A stretch of 64,000 nt of DNA from an uncultured Granulosicoccaceae bacterium. Its GTDB lineage: Bacteria; Pseudomonadota; Gammaproteobacteria; Granulosicoccales; Granulosicoccaceae. The notes under the pieces are model-generated. The model saw only the letters and a program-made list of their open reading frames with translations. It ran no database searches and was not told the DNA's origin. A program made the position numbers and the translations under genes. Positions 1 to 9,332 of this stretch are shown in pieces. The stretch spans positions 1 to 64,000 of the forward strand of contig CALGND010000009.1 in the NCBI GenBank assembly GCA_937958675.1, read 5' to 3'. Within the stretch, counting starts at the first letter, position 1. Each line of letters starts with the position of its first letter.

Positions 1-100
1 GACCGACCGATCACACTGGCCGATATGAAGATATCATTCAGATTTCATATAACCCTACTTTAAAGGCTATGCACAAGCAACTACCATGTCATCGTCGTAG

Positions 101-395
101 TTCGCAAGCGAAGACGAAATCAGCGCCTATCTCTCCCAGACCGACCAAACCATGAGCAACGAACAAGAGCAGCTCGAGATTCTTCAAAAAGAGCACGCAC
201 ACGTCGAAAAAGAGATGAAGAAGGTTTACGCTCTCTATCGCAGAAGAAATCAGCGAAGAGCGTTTTTGATCCTTACACAAGCCTCTGGAAGCAAGATTCC
301 GTGCTCTCAATGAGGAAATTCCCAAAAAGCAGATGGACATCGACTTTCTCATTATGGCACCACATCCTCATGATTGTGGTGCACCCATCAACTAG
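101..395 (+). pseudogene. Serine recombinase C-terminal remnant (frameshift and stop)
   Basis: This is a decayed tail of a large serine recombinase (resolvase/invertase superfamily, transposon or phage type). The frame from 101 reads a coiled-coil segment (FASEDEISAYLSQTDQ, then EKEMKKVYALY). At about position 239 one base must be skipped, and the next frame continues AEEISEERF, an in-frame TGA at 267-269, then LHKPLEARFRALNEEIPKK and QMDIDFLIM, ending at TAG 393-395. The order of these blocks matches the helical region that follows the recombinase zinc-ribbon part in this family. The catalytic domain would lie left of the window, if it survives. The last 8 bases overlap the 3' end of the convergent GMC gene. 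It looks like the scar of a former mobile element. The family assignment rests on remembered motifs only. Confidence 0.5.
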
Positions 396-1998
396 CATCC
401 CCGCAAATAAACTCACTCGCCCTCTCTCCCACCATAATAGCCGGCGCATTAGTGTTGCCAGTTGGGATAGTAGGAAACACAGACGCATCTGCTACACGCA
501 ATCGCCCCACTCCGTGAACGTTTAAGCGCGCATCCACTACTGATGTTTTAGGATCGTTTCCCATTCTGCACGTGCCACATTGATGAAACACTGTCCAGGC
601 ATTTTCTGCAATAAACGTTTCTAACTGTCGATCAGTAGTGACATCACTACCCGGATACACCTCCGATTCGATCACTGCGCTTAATGCAGGGGTTGCTGCA
701 AGTTGGCGTATCAGCTTTATCCCCGCTAGCATCGTTTGCTTGTCTTGATCGGTTGCCAAATAGTTGGGGTTCATCACGGGAGCATCGCTTGGGTTTGCAC
801 TAGCGATATGCACAGAGCCTAAGCTCGTAGGTTTGCAGGGATTGTATCCAAGCATAAATGCTGGGAAGGGATCAGGATTGATTAACGGGCGTGTGCCAAC
901 TGGCGCTCTTGTATAACTCACAGGCGAGAAATACAACTGAATATCGGGTTGGGCTAAATCCGGGTGCGTTTTAACAAAGCCGCCTGCTTGATTTAGGCTA
1001 AGCGTTAGTGGGCCTTTACGCGCTAATAGAAACTTCATGCCTGCGAACAACTTGCCATACCAAGGGTGTAACTGTTGATTCAGCGTTGGTATTGCGCTTT
1101 TACAAATCATATCGGCACCAAGATGATCCTGTAGATTTTCACCTACCTGATTATTGGCGTAAGCGATATCGATACCGTGCTCTTGCAATAATGCGCCTGG
1201 CCCTATGCCAGAGAGTTGAAGTAGTTTTGGTGAATTGATTGCACCACCGCAGAGGATAACTTCTTTGTTGGCACTAGCTTTTGTTAACTTGCCCTTGTGC
1301 TTAAGCCTAACGCCTGTTGCTTCGCCGTTTTCAATAATAATTTTCTGCACATCGGCTTGTGTTAGCACTGTTAGGTTTGGTCTGCTCATCGCTGGCCATA
1401 AATAACAACGCGACGCTGATGCTCGCAAACCTTTATAAGTCGTGATTTGATACAGGCTGGCACCGAGCATTGATTCGCCGTTGTAATCACTATTAACACC
1501 TAGCTGCATTTGCTCAGCACCTTTCAGGTATTGGTCACATAATGGGTGCACATCGTTGTGAGCATCGTACACATGCAATGGCCCATCTGTTCCTCTATAC
1601 GATGTTGCTTTACCACTATAGGATTCCATCGCTTTAAAGGTGCTAGATACCTTGTCCCATCCCCAACCACTCGCGGCTTGTTCCCACTCGGCGTAATCGT
1701 TCGGATGGCCACGCACATACACCATTGCGTTAATCGAGCTGGACCCACCTAACACTTTGCCACGCGGCCAATAGCTACGCCGCCCAGCTAATGACTCGAT
1801 CGGTTCGGTGATGTACTTGTAATTAACGCGTTTGTCATAATAGACTTTGCCGTAACCAATGGGCATCTGAATATAGAAGCGCTTATCACTGACACCTGCC
1901 TCTAGTAGCAGCACCGTATAGCGCCCGTTTTCGCTTAGCCGATTTGCGATGACCGAACCAGCTGAGCCTGCGCCAACGATAATGTAATCGTATTGCAT
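388..1998 (-). CDS. GMC family FAD-dependent oxidoreductase (choline dehydrogenase-like)
   Basis: A flavoprotein dehydrogenase of 536 residues that oxidises an alcohol group; the substrate cannot be named from sequence. The FAD-binding GxGxxG (VGAGSAGSV) is at residues 7-15, followed by the acidic ELLEAG-type end of beta-2. GMC signature 1 ([18 protein letters not shown]) is near residue 80 and signature 2 ([17 protein letters not shown]) near 250. The C-terminal catalytic region holds [10 protein letters not shown] with the conserved His, and [14 protein letters not shown]. Length and motif order fit choline and long-chain alcohol dehydrogenases. The gene lies 6 bases downstream of the aminotransferase on the same strand, so the two are probably co-transcribed and may act on one small alcohol/amino acid route. 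No betaine aldehyde dehydrogenase is adjacent, so calling it BetA would be an over-reading. Confidence 0.88.
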   Translation of the reverse strand: MQYDYIIVGAGSAGSVIANRLSENGRYTVLLLEAGVSDKRFYIQMPIGYGKVYYDKRVNYKYITEPIESLAGRRSYWPRGKVLGGSSSINAMVYVRGHPNDYAEWEQAASGWGWDKVSSTFKAMESYSGKATSYRGTDGPLHVYDAHNDVHPLCDQYLKGAEQMQLGVNSDYNGESMLGASLYQITTYKGLRASASRCYLWPAMSRPNLTVLTQADVQKIIIENGEATGVRLKHKGKLTKASANKEVILCGGAINSPKLLQLSGIGPGALLQEHGIDIAYANNQVGENLQDHLGADMICKSAIPTLNQQLHPWYGKLFAGMKFLLARKGPLTLSLNQAGGFVKTHPDLAQPDIQLYFSPVSYTRAPVGTRPLINPDPFPAFMLGYNPCKPTSLGSVHIASANPSDAPVMNPNYLATDQDKQTMLAGIKLIRQLAATPALSAVIESEVYPGSDVTTDRQLETFIAENAWTVFHQCGTCRMGNDPKTSVVDARLNVHGVGRLRVADASVFPTIPTGNTNAPAIMVGERASEFICGDAS

Positions 1999-2004
1999 AT
2001 GGTG

Positions 2005-3192
2005 TTAGTGCGCCGCAATAACCTTGCAAGCTGCATCAAGTGCACCAGCACCATGTTTAATATCCAAGGCAATTAATGCACTGTTAATGCATGACAAGGT
2101 GCCGAGTATCATAGGTGGAGATAAATGCCCCATATGAGCAATTCTAAATTGACTATTATCGATGCCCTGTTCAGGCAACAACCCTACGCCTAAAACCACA
2201 CCGGTATGGTCACTGATCCATTCTTGAATCCGTTTAGCATCTTCATTCTGCGTGACGATACTGGTGACGGCCGTTGAACGAAGCGCTTTATTATCGATAT
2301 TGAATCGTATATAACCACCGGCACTCCATGCATCTACGGCTGCCCAGACACACTCTGCATGCGCTCTGTGTCTTGCCCAGGTATTTTCAATACCTTCTTC
2401 TTCTAACATTTTTACGGCCTCACTTAACGCAAGCAGTAAATGGGTGGGCGGCGTACCGCCAAATTTTTCTGGGAACAACTCACCGCTTACTCGCGGCTTC
2501 CAATCCCAATATGGTGTATTAAGACTAGCCTTAGCATGAAAGGGCCAAACTTTGTCAGAAATAATATTAAAGGCAAGCCCCGGCGGCGTCATTAGCCCTT
2601 TTTGACAAGCCATCACCAACACATCCACTCCCCAATCATCCATGCGCAGCGGCTCACACGCAAACGATGCAATGGCATCAACCATAAGCAACGCCGGATG
2701 CTCTGCTTCATCCATCGTGTTTCTAACCGCTTCAACACTATTAACAATTGAATTAGCGGTATCAGTTTGCACCATTAGTACGGCTTGCACTCTATGACCG
2801 CCGTCAGCATGTAGCGCACTCAACAATGCATCGGTGTCGATTGCTGACGGGCCTTCAGATCGGATCCATGTCACCTTGACACCCAACGCCTCCGCAACGG
2901 TTGCCCAAATCCCACCAAAGCGTCCGTTTACCAAGGCAATAATCTCATCACCAGGGCTCAGCGTGTTACTCAAGCTAGCTTCCCAGGCAGCATGACCATT
3001 GCCCACGTAGCTGATCAATTGCCCGCTGGATTTAGCAATCCGCAGCAGGCCTTGATAGGTGTGCTCTGTTAGATCAACCAGTGGGCCTGCGTAGATATTA
3101 GGCGCAGCTTGTTGCATAGCCGCCAGCACACGTGATGGCATGGTGGATGGGCCAGGAATGGCTAGATGATCACGACCAAAAGTAAGTTTCAT
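2005..3192 (-). CDS. Class V aminotransferase (serine/alanine-glyoxylate type)
   Basis: A PLP-dependent transaminase of 395 residues in the alanine-glyoxylate/serine-glyoxylate family. The N-terminus has the family IPGPSTMPSRVLAAM motif followed by a YAGP segment. The cofactor lysine is in VMACQKGLMTPPGLAFN, and the Asp of MVDAIASFACEPLRMDDWGVD pairs with the PLP ring. Members move an amino group from serine, alanine, aspartate or ureidoglycine to glyoxylate or pyruvate. The ATG at 3192 has no obvious Shine-Dalgarno sequence. It is the first gene of the pair with the GMC dehydrogenase, which suggests conversion of an alcohol or amino alcohol and its amino acid product. The exact amino donor is not predictable here. 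Confidence 0.85.
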   Translation of the reverse strand: MKLTFGRDHLAIPGPSTMPSRVLAAMQQAAPNIYAGPLVDLTEHTYQGLLRIAKSSGQLISYVGNGHAAWEASLSNTLSPGDEIIALVNGRFGGIWATVAEALGVKVTWIRSEGPSAIDTDALLSALHADGGHRVQAVLMVQTDTANSIVNSVEAVRNTMDEAEHPALLMVDAIASFACEPLRMDDWGVDVLVMACQKGLMTPPGLAFNIISDKVWPFHAKASLNTPYWDWKPRVSGELFPEKFGGTPPTHLLLALSEAVKMLEEEGIENTWARHRAHAECVWAAVDAWSAGGYIRFNIDNKALRSTAVTSIVTQNEDAKRIQEWISDHTGVVLGVGLLPEQGIDNSQFRIAHMGHLSPPMILGTLSCINSALIALDIKHGAGALDAACKVIAAH

Positions 3193-3224
3193 GGGCGTGA
3201 CTATGGCACAAGCTTACGCGGCAC

Positions 3225-3248
3225 GCCACCGCAGGATTTAGCGGTGGC
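3225..3248. repeat. Perfect inverted repeat between divergent genes
   Basis: GCCACCGC and GCGGTGGC form a perfect 8-bp inverted repeat around the 8-base loop aggattta. It lies 33 bases upstream of the aminotransferase start and 55 bases before the S9 peptidase start. It could be an operator or an mRNA hairpin. There is no T tract on either side, so it is not a typical terminator. Confidence 0.4.
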
Positions 3249-3302
3249 AAATGCTGCAGGTATGTCGTATAAATTAACTACTCATCACAGGTAGTAAACA
3301 GC

Positions 3303-5195
3303 ATGACAACCACCGCACCCTACGGCAGCTGGCGTTCCCCGATTAGCGCTGAATCGCTGGTTCAAGGCGTTGCAGGCATCTCAGAGGTCATACCAGATGG
3401 CGATGCTGTGTGGTGGTGCGAGTCTCGCCCTAGCGAAGGTGGCCGCGCCGCATTGATGCGTTGGCACGACGGCACCCGTACTGAAGTGACCGCCCCCGAC
3501 GCTAATGTTCGCACTCGAGTACACGAGTATGGCGGTGGCGCTTGGACGGTACACAATGGGATTGTTTACTACGTCGACGACAGCGATCAGCGCATACGAC
3601 AGCTTATGCCGGACCAGTCGGTTCAAGTGCTGAGCCCAGCACCCGATACGCCCCGTGCACTGCGATACGCTGATTTGACGGTAACACCTGACGAGCAATG
3701 GATCATCGCCGTGGGTGAACGCCACCTGCCAGATAGCCACGATGTCGAAAACTTTCTGGTGGCCATAAAAACTGACGGCACAGAAGCTCACCAAATCCTG
3801 GCTGAGGGCGCTGACTTCTATCAATCACCCGTTATTTCCCCTGACGGTAAACAGTTGGCATGGACACAATGGCAACACCCTAATCTACCTTGGGATGATA
3901 CCGAGCTATTCGTTGCAACCCTCGCTGCTTCTGACACCTCAATTGCGGTAAGTGATATTCAATTGGTTGCAGGCGGTAAAAATGAAGCCATCGTGCAACC
4001 CCTGTGGTCGCCTGATGGGGTTCTGCACTACTTATCAGATAGAACCGATCTATGGCAGTTATACCAGTATGGCAGCAGCACACCCGTAATAGAGGTTGAA
4101 GGTGAAATCGGCTACCCGCCTTGGGTATTTGGCCTTGCGCGCTATGCATTTTCCGATACGGGTAGCATTATCGCTGCACGCTTTAACAGCGGTGTTGAAT
4201 ATCTGGATGGGTACCCGCAATACACAGCGTTTCACTCTGTACGAACCTCAGGTGCTCACGTAGCCTTTGCAGCAGCAGGTTGGCAAAGCGAAACGGTGGT
4301 GATGTTTGATGGGCAAATCGTTAGCCAAACTCGTCAACTTGATTACGACGAAGCATTTTTACCGACGCCAGAGGTGATTAGTTATGACACTAGCGAGAAC
4401 GAACAATCCTATGCCTTGTACTTCCCTCCTGCCAATCCTGCTTACACACCAGAGCCGTCAACTGCTCCGCCTTTGATCGTATTAGCACACGGCGGCCCGA
4501 CGTCCGCCGCTCGCTCGCAGCTTAACCTGGGTCGTAATTTTTGGACTAGCCGAGGCTTTGCCGTGGTTGATGTTAACTATCGCGGCAGCAGTGGCTTTGG
4601 ACGCCGTTATCGTAAAAAGCTTGAAGGCAATTGGGGGGTATACGATGTTGACGATTGCATCAATGCTGCACGCTACCTAGCAGCTCAGGGCAAAGCAGAT
4701 GAGAATAAGCTGATTATTCGCGGTGGCAGCGCGGGTGGTTTTACTGTGCTGTGCGCATTAGCGATGCATTCTGTGTTTACGGCGGGTGCCAATATGTACG
4801 GAGTTGCAAACCTTGAAGACCTAGCCGACGATACACACAAGTTTGAAAGCCGTTATTTAGATCGATTGATTGGCCCATACCCAGAGGCGAAAGCACTTTA
4901 CCAAGAGCGCTCACCTATCAATCATTTGGAAGGCTTAACTGCACCGATGATTGTTTTGCAAGGTGATGAAGATGCCATCGTACCGCCATCGCAATCACGC
5001 ATGATAGTGGACGCACTAAAAGAGAGAAACGTACCGGTTGCCTATATCGAATTTAAAGGCGAGCAACACGGCTTTCGAAAGGCTGAGAATATAATCACAG
5101 CGCTTGAATCGGAACTGTACTTTTATGGACAGGTATTTGGATTTACACCTGCTGAAATAAACACTACGGTACCGATATTCAATAAAGCAACTTAA
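3303..5195 (+). CDS. S9 family prolyl oligopeptidase-like serine peptidase
   Basis: Residues 1 to about 370 form a beta-propeller-like region with repeated SPDG/TPDE blade motifs (VISPDGKQLAWTQ, PLWSPDGVLHYLSDR). Residues about 380-630 form an alpha/beta hydrolase. The catalytic triad is visible as Ser in RGGSAGGFTVLCAL, Asp in LQGDEDAIVPPSQS and His in GEQHGFRKAEN, with the oxyanion HGGPT motif ahead of them. The 630-residue length is normal for dipeptidyl/acylaminoacyl peptidases of this group. No signal peptide is visible, so the enzyme is predicted to be cytoplasmic and to trim short peptides. Its 3' end overlaps the convergent VOC gene by 17 bases. Confidence 0.9.
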   Translation: MTTTAPYGSWRSPISAESLVQGVAGISEVIPDGDAVWWCESRPSEGGRAALMRWHDGTRTEVTAPDANVRTRVHEYGGGAWTVHNGIVYYVDDSDQRIRQLMPDQSVQVLSPAPDTPRALRYADLTVTPDEQWIIAVGERHLPDSHDVENFLVAIKTDGTEAHQILAEGADFYQSPVISPDGKQLAWTQWQHPNLPWDDTELFVATLAASDTSIAVSDIQLVAGGKNEAIVQPLWSPDGVLHYLSDRTDLWQLYQYGSSTPVIEVEGEIGYPPWVFGLARYAFSDTGSIIAARFNSGVEYLDGYPQYTAFHSVRTSGAHVAFAAAGWQSETVVMFDGQIVSQTRQLDYDEAFLPTPEVISYDTSENEQSYALYFPPANPAYTPEPSTAPPLIVLAHGGPTSAARSQLNLGRNFWTSRGFAVVDVNYRGSSGFGRRYRKKLEGNWGVYDVDDCINAARYLAAQGKADENKLIIRGGSAGGFTVLCALAMHSVFTAGANMYGVANLEDLADDTHKFESRYLDRLIGPYPEAKALYQERSPINHLEGLTAPMIVLQGDEDAIVPPSQSRMIVDALKERNVPVAYIEFKGEQHGFRKAENIITALESELYFYGQVFGFTPAEINTTVPIFNKAT

Positions 5196-5577
5196 CCTCG
5201 GAGCTGTAGTTACCTATCTCGATAAGATTACCATCAGGGTCGTTTACATAAACCGATGTAATCGGCCCTAAGGCGCCTGCTCTCTCTACTGGCCCCTCGA
5301 TGACCTTAACGCCAGCTTCGTTGAAGGTCTCTACCCAAATTGCTACCGGTGTTGTGCAGATAAAACACCAATCTTGAGAGCCTGGCGTTGGATTAGATGC
5401 ATGGGGATTAAACTCTTTGCCAGCAACATGCAAATTGATTTTATGCTCACCAAACATTAACGCCTTGCGATCATCATCAAAGGTTTTTAAGCTCATGCCT
5501 AATACTTTTACGTAAAACTCAACGCACCGATCAATGTCGTTCGTTGTTAGCACCACGTGGTCTATTGTATAAATCAT
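5179..5577 (-). CDS. VOC superfamily (glyoxalase-like) protein
   Basis: A single vicinal-oxygen-chelate module of 132 residues with paired beta-alpha-beta-beta-beta units. The N-terminal metal-ligand His is in YTIDHVVLTTNDI, the middle His in GEHKINLHVAG, and the C-terminal Glu in VNDPDGNLIEIGNY. This pattern fits small glyoxalase/dioxygenase-like VOC proteins. The family also contains methylmalonyl-CoA epimerases, but the epimerase signature is not evident here, so the product is left unassigned. The gene runs convergently into the S9 peptidase and is divergent from the large glycosyltransferase. Confidence 0.8.
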   Translation of the reverse strand: MIYTIDHVVLTTNDIDRCVEFYVKVLGMSLKTFDDDRKALMFGEHKINLHVAGKEFNPHASNPTPGSQDWCFICTTPVAIWVETFNEAGVKVIEGPVERAGALGPITSVYVNDPDGNLIEIGNYSSEVKLLY

Positions 5578-5708
5578 CTAAATCGAATGCGTTATTGTCT
5601 GCTAGCCAACTATACTCTAGGCCATCAGCAAACAATAGACATGGAGCGAATTAGCGTTGTGCCAGGCCGCTAAGAGCTGCACCAAATTTATTTTGGATAT
5701 CAAGCAAA

Positions 5709-8700
5709 ATGAACATTTTGATCTTTTGCCATCACCTGAGTACGTGGGCGGGCTCTGAGACGGTTTGCCTGGAACTTGTCGAAGAGTTTCAATCCAGAGG
5801 GCATCGCGTTAAAATTTCAAGCCCTTTTGCTTCGCCCAAATTTGTCCACGAAGCAACCCGTGATTGGAGGGTTCTACAAGATGGCATTAGCCGAAGCAAT
5901 CTGCAAACAATAGATCTAATACTTGTCCTGCACCAAGGACTATCAACCCTAACTGTTTCAGATTTCGAGGTATTGTTTGCCCGTACTAAACGCCCATATA
6001 TAGCCTATTTCCATCTATCACCCTTTGAGCCATTTGAACTCCCAGGGCCGTTTGTCGAATCCGCTTTGGCCGATGTGATCTACGCTAATTCAGAAGAAAC
6101 ACGGCATGAACTTAAGCTGCACGGGCTTCACAATGTCAAGCTTTTTCAGAATCCAGCTCCCGCTTGCTTTGAACTAGGCGCGAGGGAAAACTTGACACTT
6201 CAGACGCTCTTGTCAATTTCTAATCACATGCCAACCGAGCTTGCAGAGGCATTTGAAATACTGAAGACGGAAGGTGTTGAGGTTCGTCGGATCGGAAGGC
6301 CATCAAATAACAGACGGGTTACACCCGACGACATCGAGCAATGCGATGCCGTCGTAACCATAGGCAAGTCAGTTCAATACAGTTTCCGCTCAAGACGACC
6401 AGTCTTTTGCTATGACCATTTCCAGGGCCCTGGATGGCTTGCCCCTTGGACACAAGAAGATGAACAGCAAAATTTTTCAGGCAGATCTTCCCAAATCACG
6501 CGATCCGCCGAAGCAATTGCAGCAGAGCTTTTACACGGTTATTCCAATGCAAAAGGCTGGGTTTCAGAAAATGACGCAGCTGACTTGAAACATTTCCAAT
6601 TAGAGTACTTTGTTGATCAATTGTTGGAAGCTGCGACTGACCAACGCGAAGCTGCATGGGCTGACTGGACACAAAAGACAAAGTGGAAAGAGGAATTTCG
6701 GACAGAGCGCAACTTGTATCACTTGGTAAACAGAGAGTATGCAAAGACAAAAAAGCTTTATCAACAATCCCCGTTTTTAAAAAGTGAGAATGGCCGGTTC
6801 GAGAAAAACCTGAACAGGAAGATGCTCCGTCAACCTGATAATGATGAACCGATGGTTATAGCGGTCTTTTCATTTCGCTATGATGCTCATCTCGTCCCCG
6901 ACTTGATCGAAAATATCGGGCCATCTATTCACGGCTACGCATCTTTTGACGATAGGCTCTCAACGGTTTCCCTTTCCAACGAGGCAAACAGACAATACGC
7001 CCTCTATGCGGCCGCGCGCGAAATGGGAGCAGACTGGATCTTTGCCGTTGATCCAGATGAGAGATTCGAAAGATCACTTACCGAGAAAATGGCCTTTCTT
7101 ACTTCACAGGGGCCGGTCATTTGGACCTTTGAATGCCGAGAAATGTTTAATGCCGAGGAATACCGTGCAGACGGAATCTGGAGCAATCGGCCTCGTCAAA
7201 GACTGTTTCCATGCTATCCAGGGATGGAACCGGACAAAGACAGATTACACGGATTGTGGTCGCGAAACGCTCTCGAATTACCCACGCAGCCATCTGGGCT
7301 TGAGTATTTCCACCTCAGAATGGCGTCGCCAGAACGCCGCACCCTGCGACAAAGACTCTACGCAGATTCAGACCCTGATCGAAATTTTCAGAAAATCGGG
7401 TATGACTATATTGATGATGAACGCGGCCAGAAGCTATACGCTATACCCGAGTCCCGAAAGTTTGTGCCGCCCTTTGTTGACGACGGTGGTCTATGGGGGG
7501 TGGACACAGATCAATTCACTTTGTCTGCCGATAGTCGTGATCCTTTGCCGCATTCAGTTCGCAGGCTCATCCAGACATTAAAGATGGGAGGCTATGAAAA
7601 CGCCATGCATCTTGCTCAAGAGCTGCTTGTCGAACACCCGAACGATCTCGAATTAGCACTACTTTGCGCACAGAGCGCTCTTTTAGCAGAATCGCCACGT
7701 GTTACTTGCAATATATGCCAGACACTAACGCAAAAAACGAAAGAGCCTCTGCTTGCTCTGCGACTGTTAGCGCAAGCATTTTTGAACATGGGCCTCAATG
7801 ACGCTGCCGAAGACGTCATCACTAAAATCGATACAGTGTGCCCCAAGTTCGACTGTAGCGATGATTTGAAGCAGCAGCTTTGCCGTTCTCCAGACAAGTT
7901 TTACGATCCCGACGCGACTTGGCGGCGCTGGCTGCCAAGCTCTGTTCGTAAGGCAGCTTTCGTCCACACTGGCAAGAACGTCAATGAAGCTCAGATCGCA
8001 GTTGTCGTCGTCGATGAAGGCAATGCCGAAGATCTGGCCACCGCTGTAGCATCTTTACGCTCGCAATCGGTTTCCTGCGAAATTGTAGTTGTCCATTCCG
8101 GTAGCGGTTCGGCAAAGGACGCTCTAGTAGAGCATCTAGATGCGATCCGCCTTGTGAGTGTTGAAACGCGGATTAATTCAGGTGCCGCTCGGAACGTTGG
8201 AATTGACGCCAGCGAAGCAAAATTCATCGCTTTTCTATCTTCCAATTATGTGGCGACTGAGGGGTGGCTTGAAGAGAGGCTCGCGACGCATTTGAAAGGT
8301 TACGCCGCGGTGCCCTCGTATGTACATCCAATACCAGGTTCATCACAAGCGGCGCTTGCAACTTGGGTTTGGCTTTGCCACTCCAATATCGTTCCCACGC
8401 TGCAGTTAGACCATAATGCTTTTAGTTTGTCCTACGACCGAGAGCTATTTATGCAGTTCGGATACTTTCCAATAGGGACTAGGATTGGCCACGACACTGC
8501 GTTGCTCGATAGGTTCTCTGGACTAGTCGATATAGCGCAAGACGTTGACAAAAAATTAATGCAAGTGACACCAAGCTCTAAGGACGCTATCCAACGATGT
8601 GCCCGCTATCACATGATGTACACACTTGGAGCGGAGGTCAACGATGCAGATCAATTGCGAACGTTAGTTAAGACACAAGTCGCAAGGCGTCTCGCAAGAG

Positions 8701-9332
8701 CTCAGTGTTTTCTAACCCATCCAAGCACTGCTGAGCTAAAAGATTTGGATAACGATGCATTAGATTTTTTTGCTTTGGCAAGACTGGAGGAACAGGCAGC
8801 CATCGAAGCTGGTTTGGAAGTACTTAAGGCTAAAGCGCTTAAAAATGAGGCTGAAGCCCTGCTGCAGGCCGACCCGGAAAAAGCAATCGATTGTCTGGAA
8901 GAAGCAATGCGCCTGTGGCCCGACTCTGCCGAACTTTGTTTTTTTGCAGCGAAGTGCTGCCAGACATCAAAAAGTGCGGAGCGTCGACAAGCATCCATTG
9001 ACATGGCAATGAGTGCATTTTCGATAGACCCTGACCTTGTTGAGGCAATAGCTTTCGCCGTGGCAACCTTGGTGAGCGAAAAGCAATTCGAGCGCGCATT
9101 CAGTCTATTCAAGTGGGCCGTGTTGCTCAATCCGGCATCAGATAGGCTAGCATTAGTGGCAAGGCATCTACCCGGTCCTAACTTCAGACCAATTAGATTG
9201 ATGTTCTTTCAGCGAGCGTTTTTCCAGCGGCCATGGAGCCGGCAGTCAAACAATCACCTTATAAGTATCTACAAGAATTTAGATGAAAATACAGCCGCTG
9301 AAAGCCGTAAATCTCTGCTGTCCAAATTTTAG
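5709..9332 (+). CDS. Giant multidomain glycosyltransferase with TPR segments
   Basis: A 1207-residue protein built from several modules. Residues 1-290 look like a GT-B/GT4 Rossmann region: it opens with [19 protein letters not shown] and has [15 protein letters not shown] near 121. Residues 380-560 form a GT2-like domain with VDPDERF at 447-453, a plausible metal-binding acidic motif. Residues 610-720 are TPR-like helices. Residues 760-950 are a second GT2-like domain ([20 protein letters not shown] and [19 protein letters not shown]), but FLSSNYV stands where the DxD normally lies. GHDTALL at 927-933 resembles the later acceptor-base motif. Residues 1010-1200 are again TPR-like. Similar chimeras make or modify surface polysaccharide or glycoprotein. 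There is no signal peptide and no other glycan gene nearby. It ends 4 bases inside the convergent mutase gene. Confidence 0.75.
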   Translation: MNILIFCHHLSTWAGSETVCLELVEEFQSRGHRVKISSPFASPKFVHEATRDWRVLQDGISRSNLQTIDLILVLHQGLSTLTVSDFEVLFARTKRPYIAYFHLSPFEPFELPGPFVESALADVIYANSEETRHELKLHGLHNVKLFQNPAPACFELGARENLTLQTLLSISNHMPTELAEAFEILKTEGVEVRRIGRPSNNRRVTPDDIEQCDAVVTIGKSVQYSFRSRRPVFCYDHFQGPGWLAPWTQEDEQQNFSGRSSQITRSAEAIAAELLHGYSNAKGWVSENDAADLKHFQLEYFVDQLLEAATDQREAAWADWTQKTKWKEEFRTERNLYHLVNREYAKTKKLYQQSPFLKSENGRFEKNLNRKMLRQPDNDEPMVIAVFSFRYDAHLVPDLIENIGPSIHGYASFDDRLSTVSLSNEANRQYALYAAAREMGADWIFAVDPDERFERSLTEKMAFLTSQGPVIWTFECREMFNAEEYRADGIWSNRPRQRLFPCYPGMEPDKDRLHGLWSRNALELPTQPSGLEYFHLRMASPERRTLRQRLYADSDPDRNFQKIGYDYIDDERGQKLYAIPESRKFVPPFVDDGGLWGVDTDQFTLSADSRDPLPHSVRRLIQTLKMGGYENAMHLAQELLVEHPNDLELALLCAQSALLAESPRVTCNICQTLTQKTKEPLLALRLLAQAFLNMGLNDAAEDVITKIDTVCPKFDCSDDLKQQLCRSPDKFYDPDATWRRWLPSSVRKAAFVHTGKNVNEAQIAVVVVDEGNAEDLATAVASLRSQSVSCEIVVVHSGSGSAKDALVEHLDAIRLVSVETRINSGAARNVGIDASEAKFIAFLSSNYVATEGWLEERLATHLKGYAAVPSYVHPIPGSSQAALATWVWLCHSNIVPTLQLDHNAFSLSYDRELFMQFGYFPIGTRIGHDTALLDRFSGLVDIAQDVDKKLMQVTPSSKDAIQRCARYHMMYTLGAEVNDADQLRTLVKTQVARRLARAQCFLTHPSTAELKDLDNDALDFFALARLEEQAAIEAGLEVLKAKALKNEAEALLQADPEKAIDCLEEAMRLWPDSAELCFFAAKCCQTSKSAERRQASIDMAMSAFSIDPDLVEAIAFAVATLVSEKQFERAFSLFKWAVLLNPASDRLALVARHLPGPNFRPIRLMFFQRAFFQRPWSRQSNNHLISIYKNLDENTAAESRKSLLSKF

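Noticed and set aside
388-1998. GMC oxidoreductase as choline dehydrogenase BetA
   Set aside because: Family motifs fit, but no BetB, BetI or choline transporter is adjacent, and the partner gene is an aminotransferase.
5179-5577. VOC gene near the mutase considered as methylmalonyl-CoA epimerase
   Set aside because: It is on the far side of the glycosyltransferase gene, outside the pcc operon, and its sequence pattern is closer to generic glyoxalase-like VOC proteins.
5641-5673. A ten-codon ATG frame (MERISVVPGR) ahead of the glycosyltransferase gene, considered as a leader peptide
   Set aside because: No attenuator-like hairpins or amino acid bias; short frames like this arise by chance.
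6946-7581. A 211-codon plus-strand open frame inside the glycosyltransferase gene
   Set aside because: It lies wholly in another frame of the 1207-residue gene, is rich in Arg/Thr/Ser with no domain signal, and has no ribosome site.
8702-9130. A 142-codon minus-strand frame opposite the glycosyltransferase gene
   Set aside because: Ser/Ala-rich antisense shadow of the TPR region; no start signal or family resemblance.
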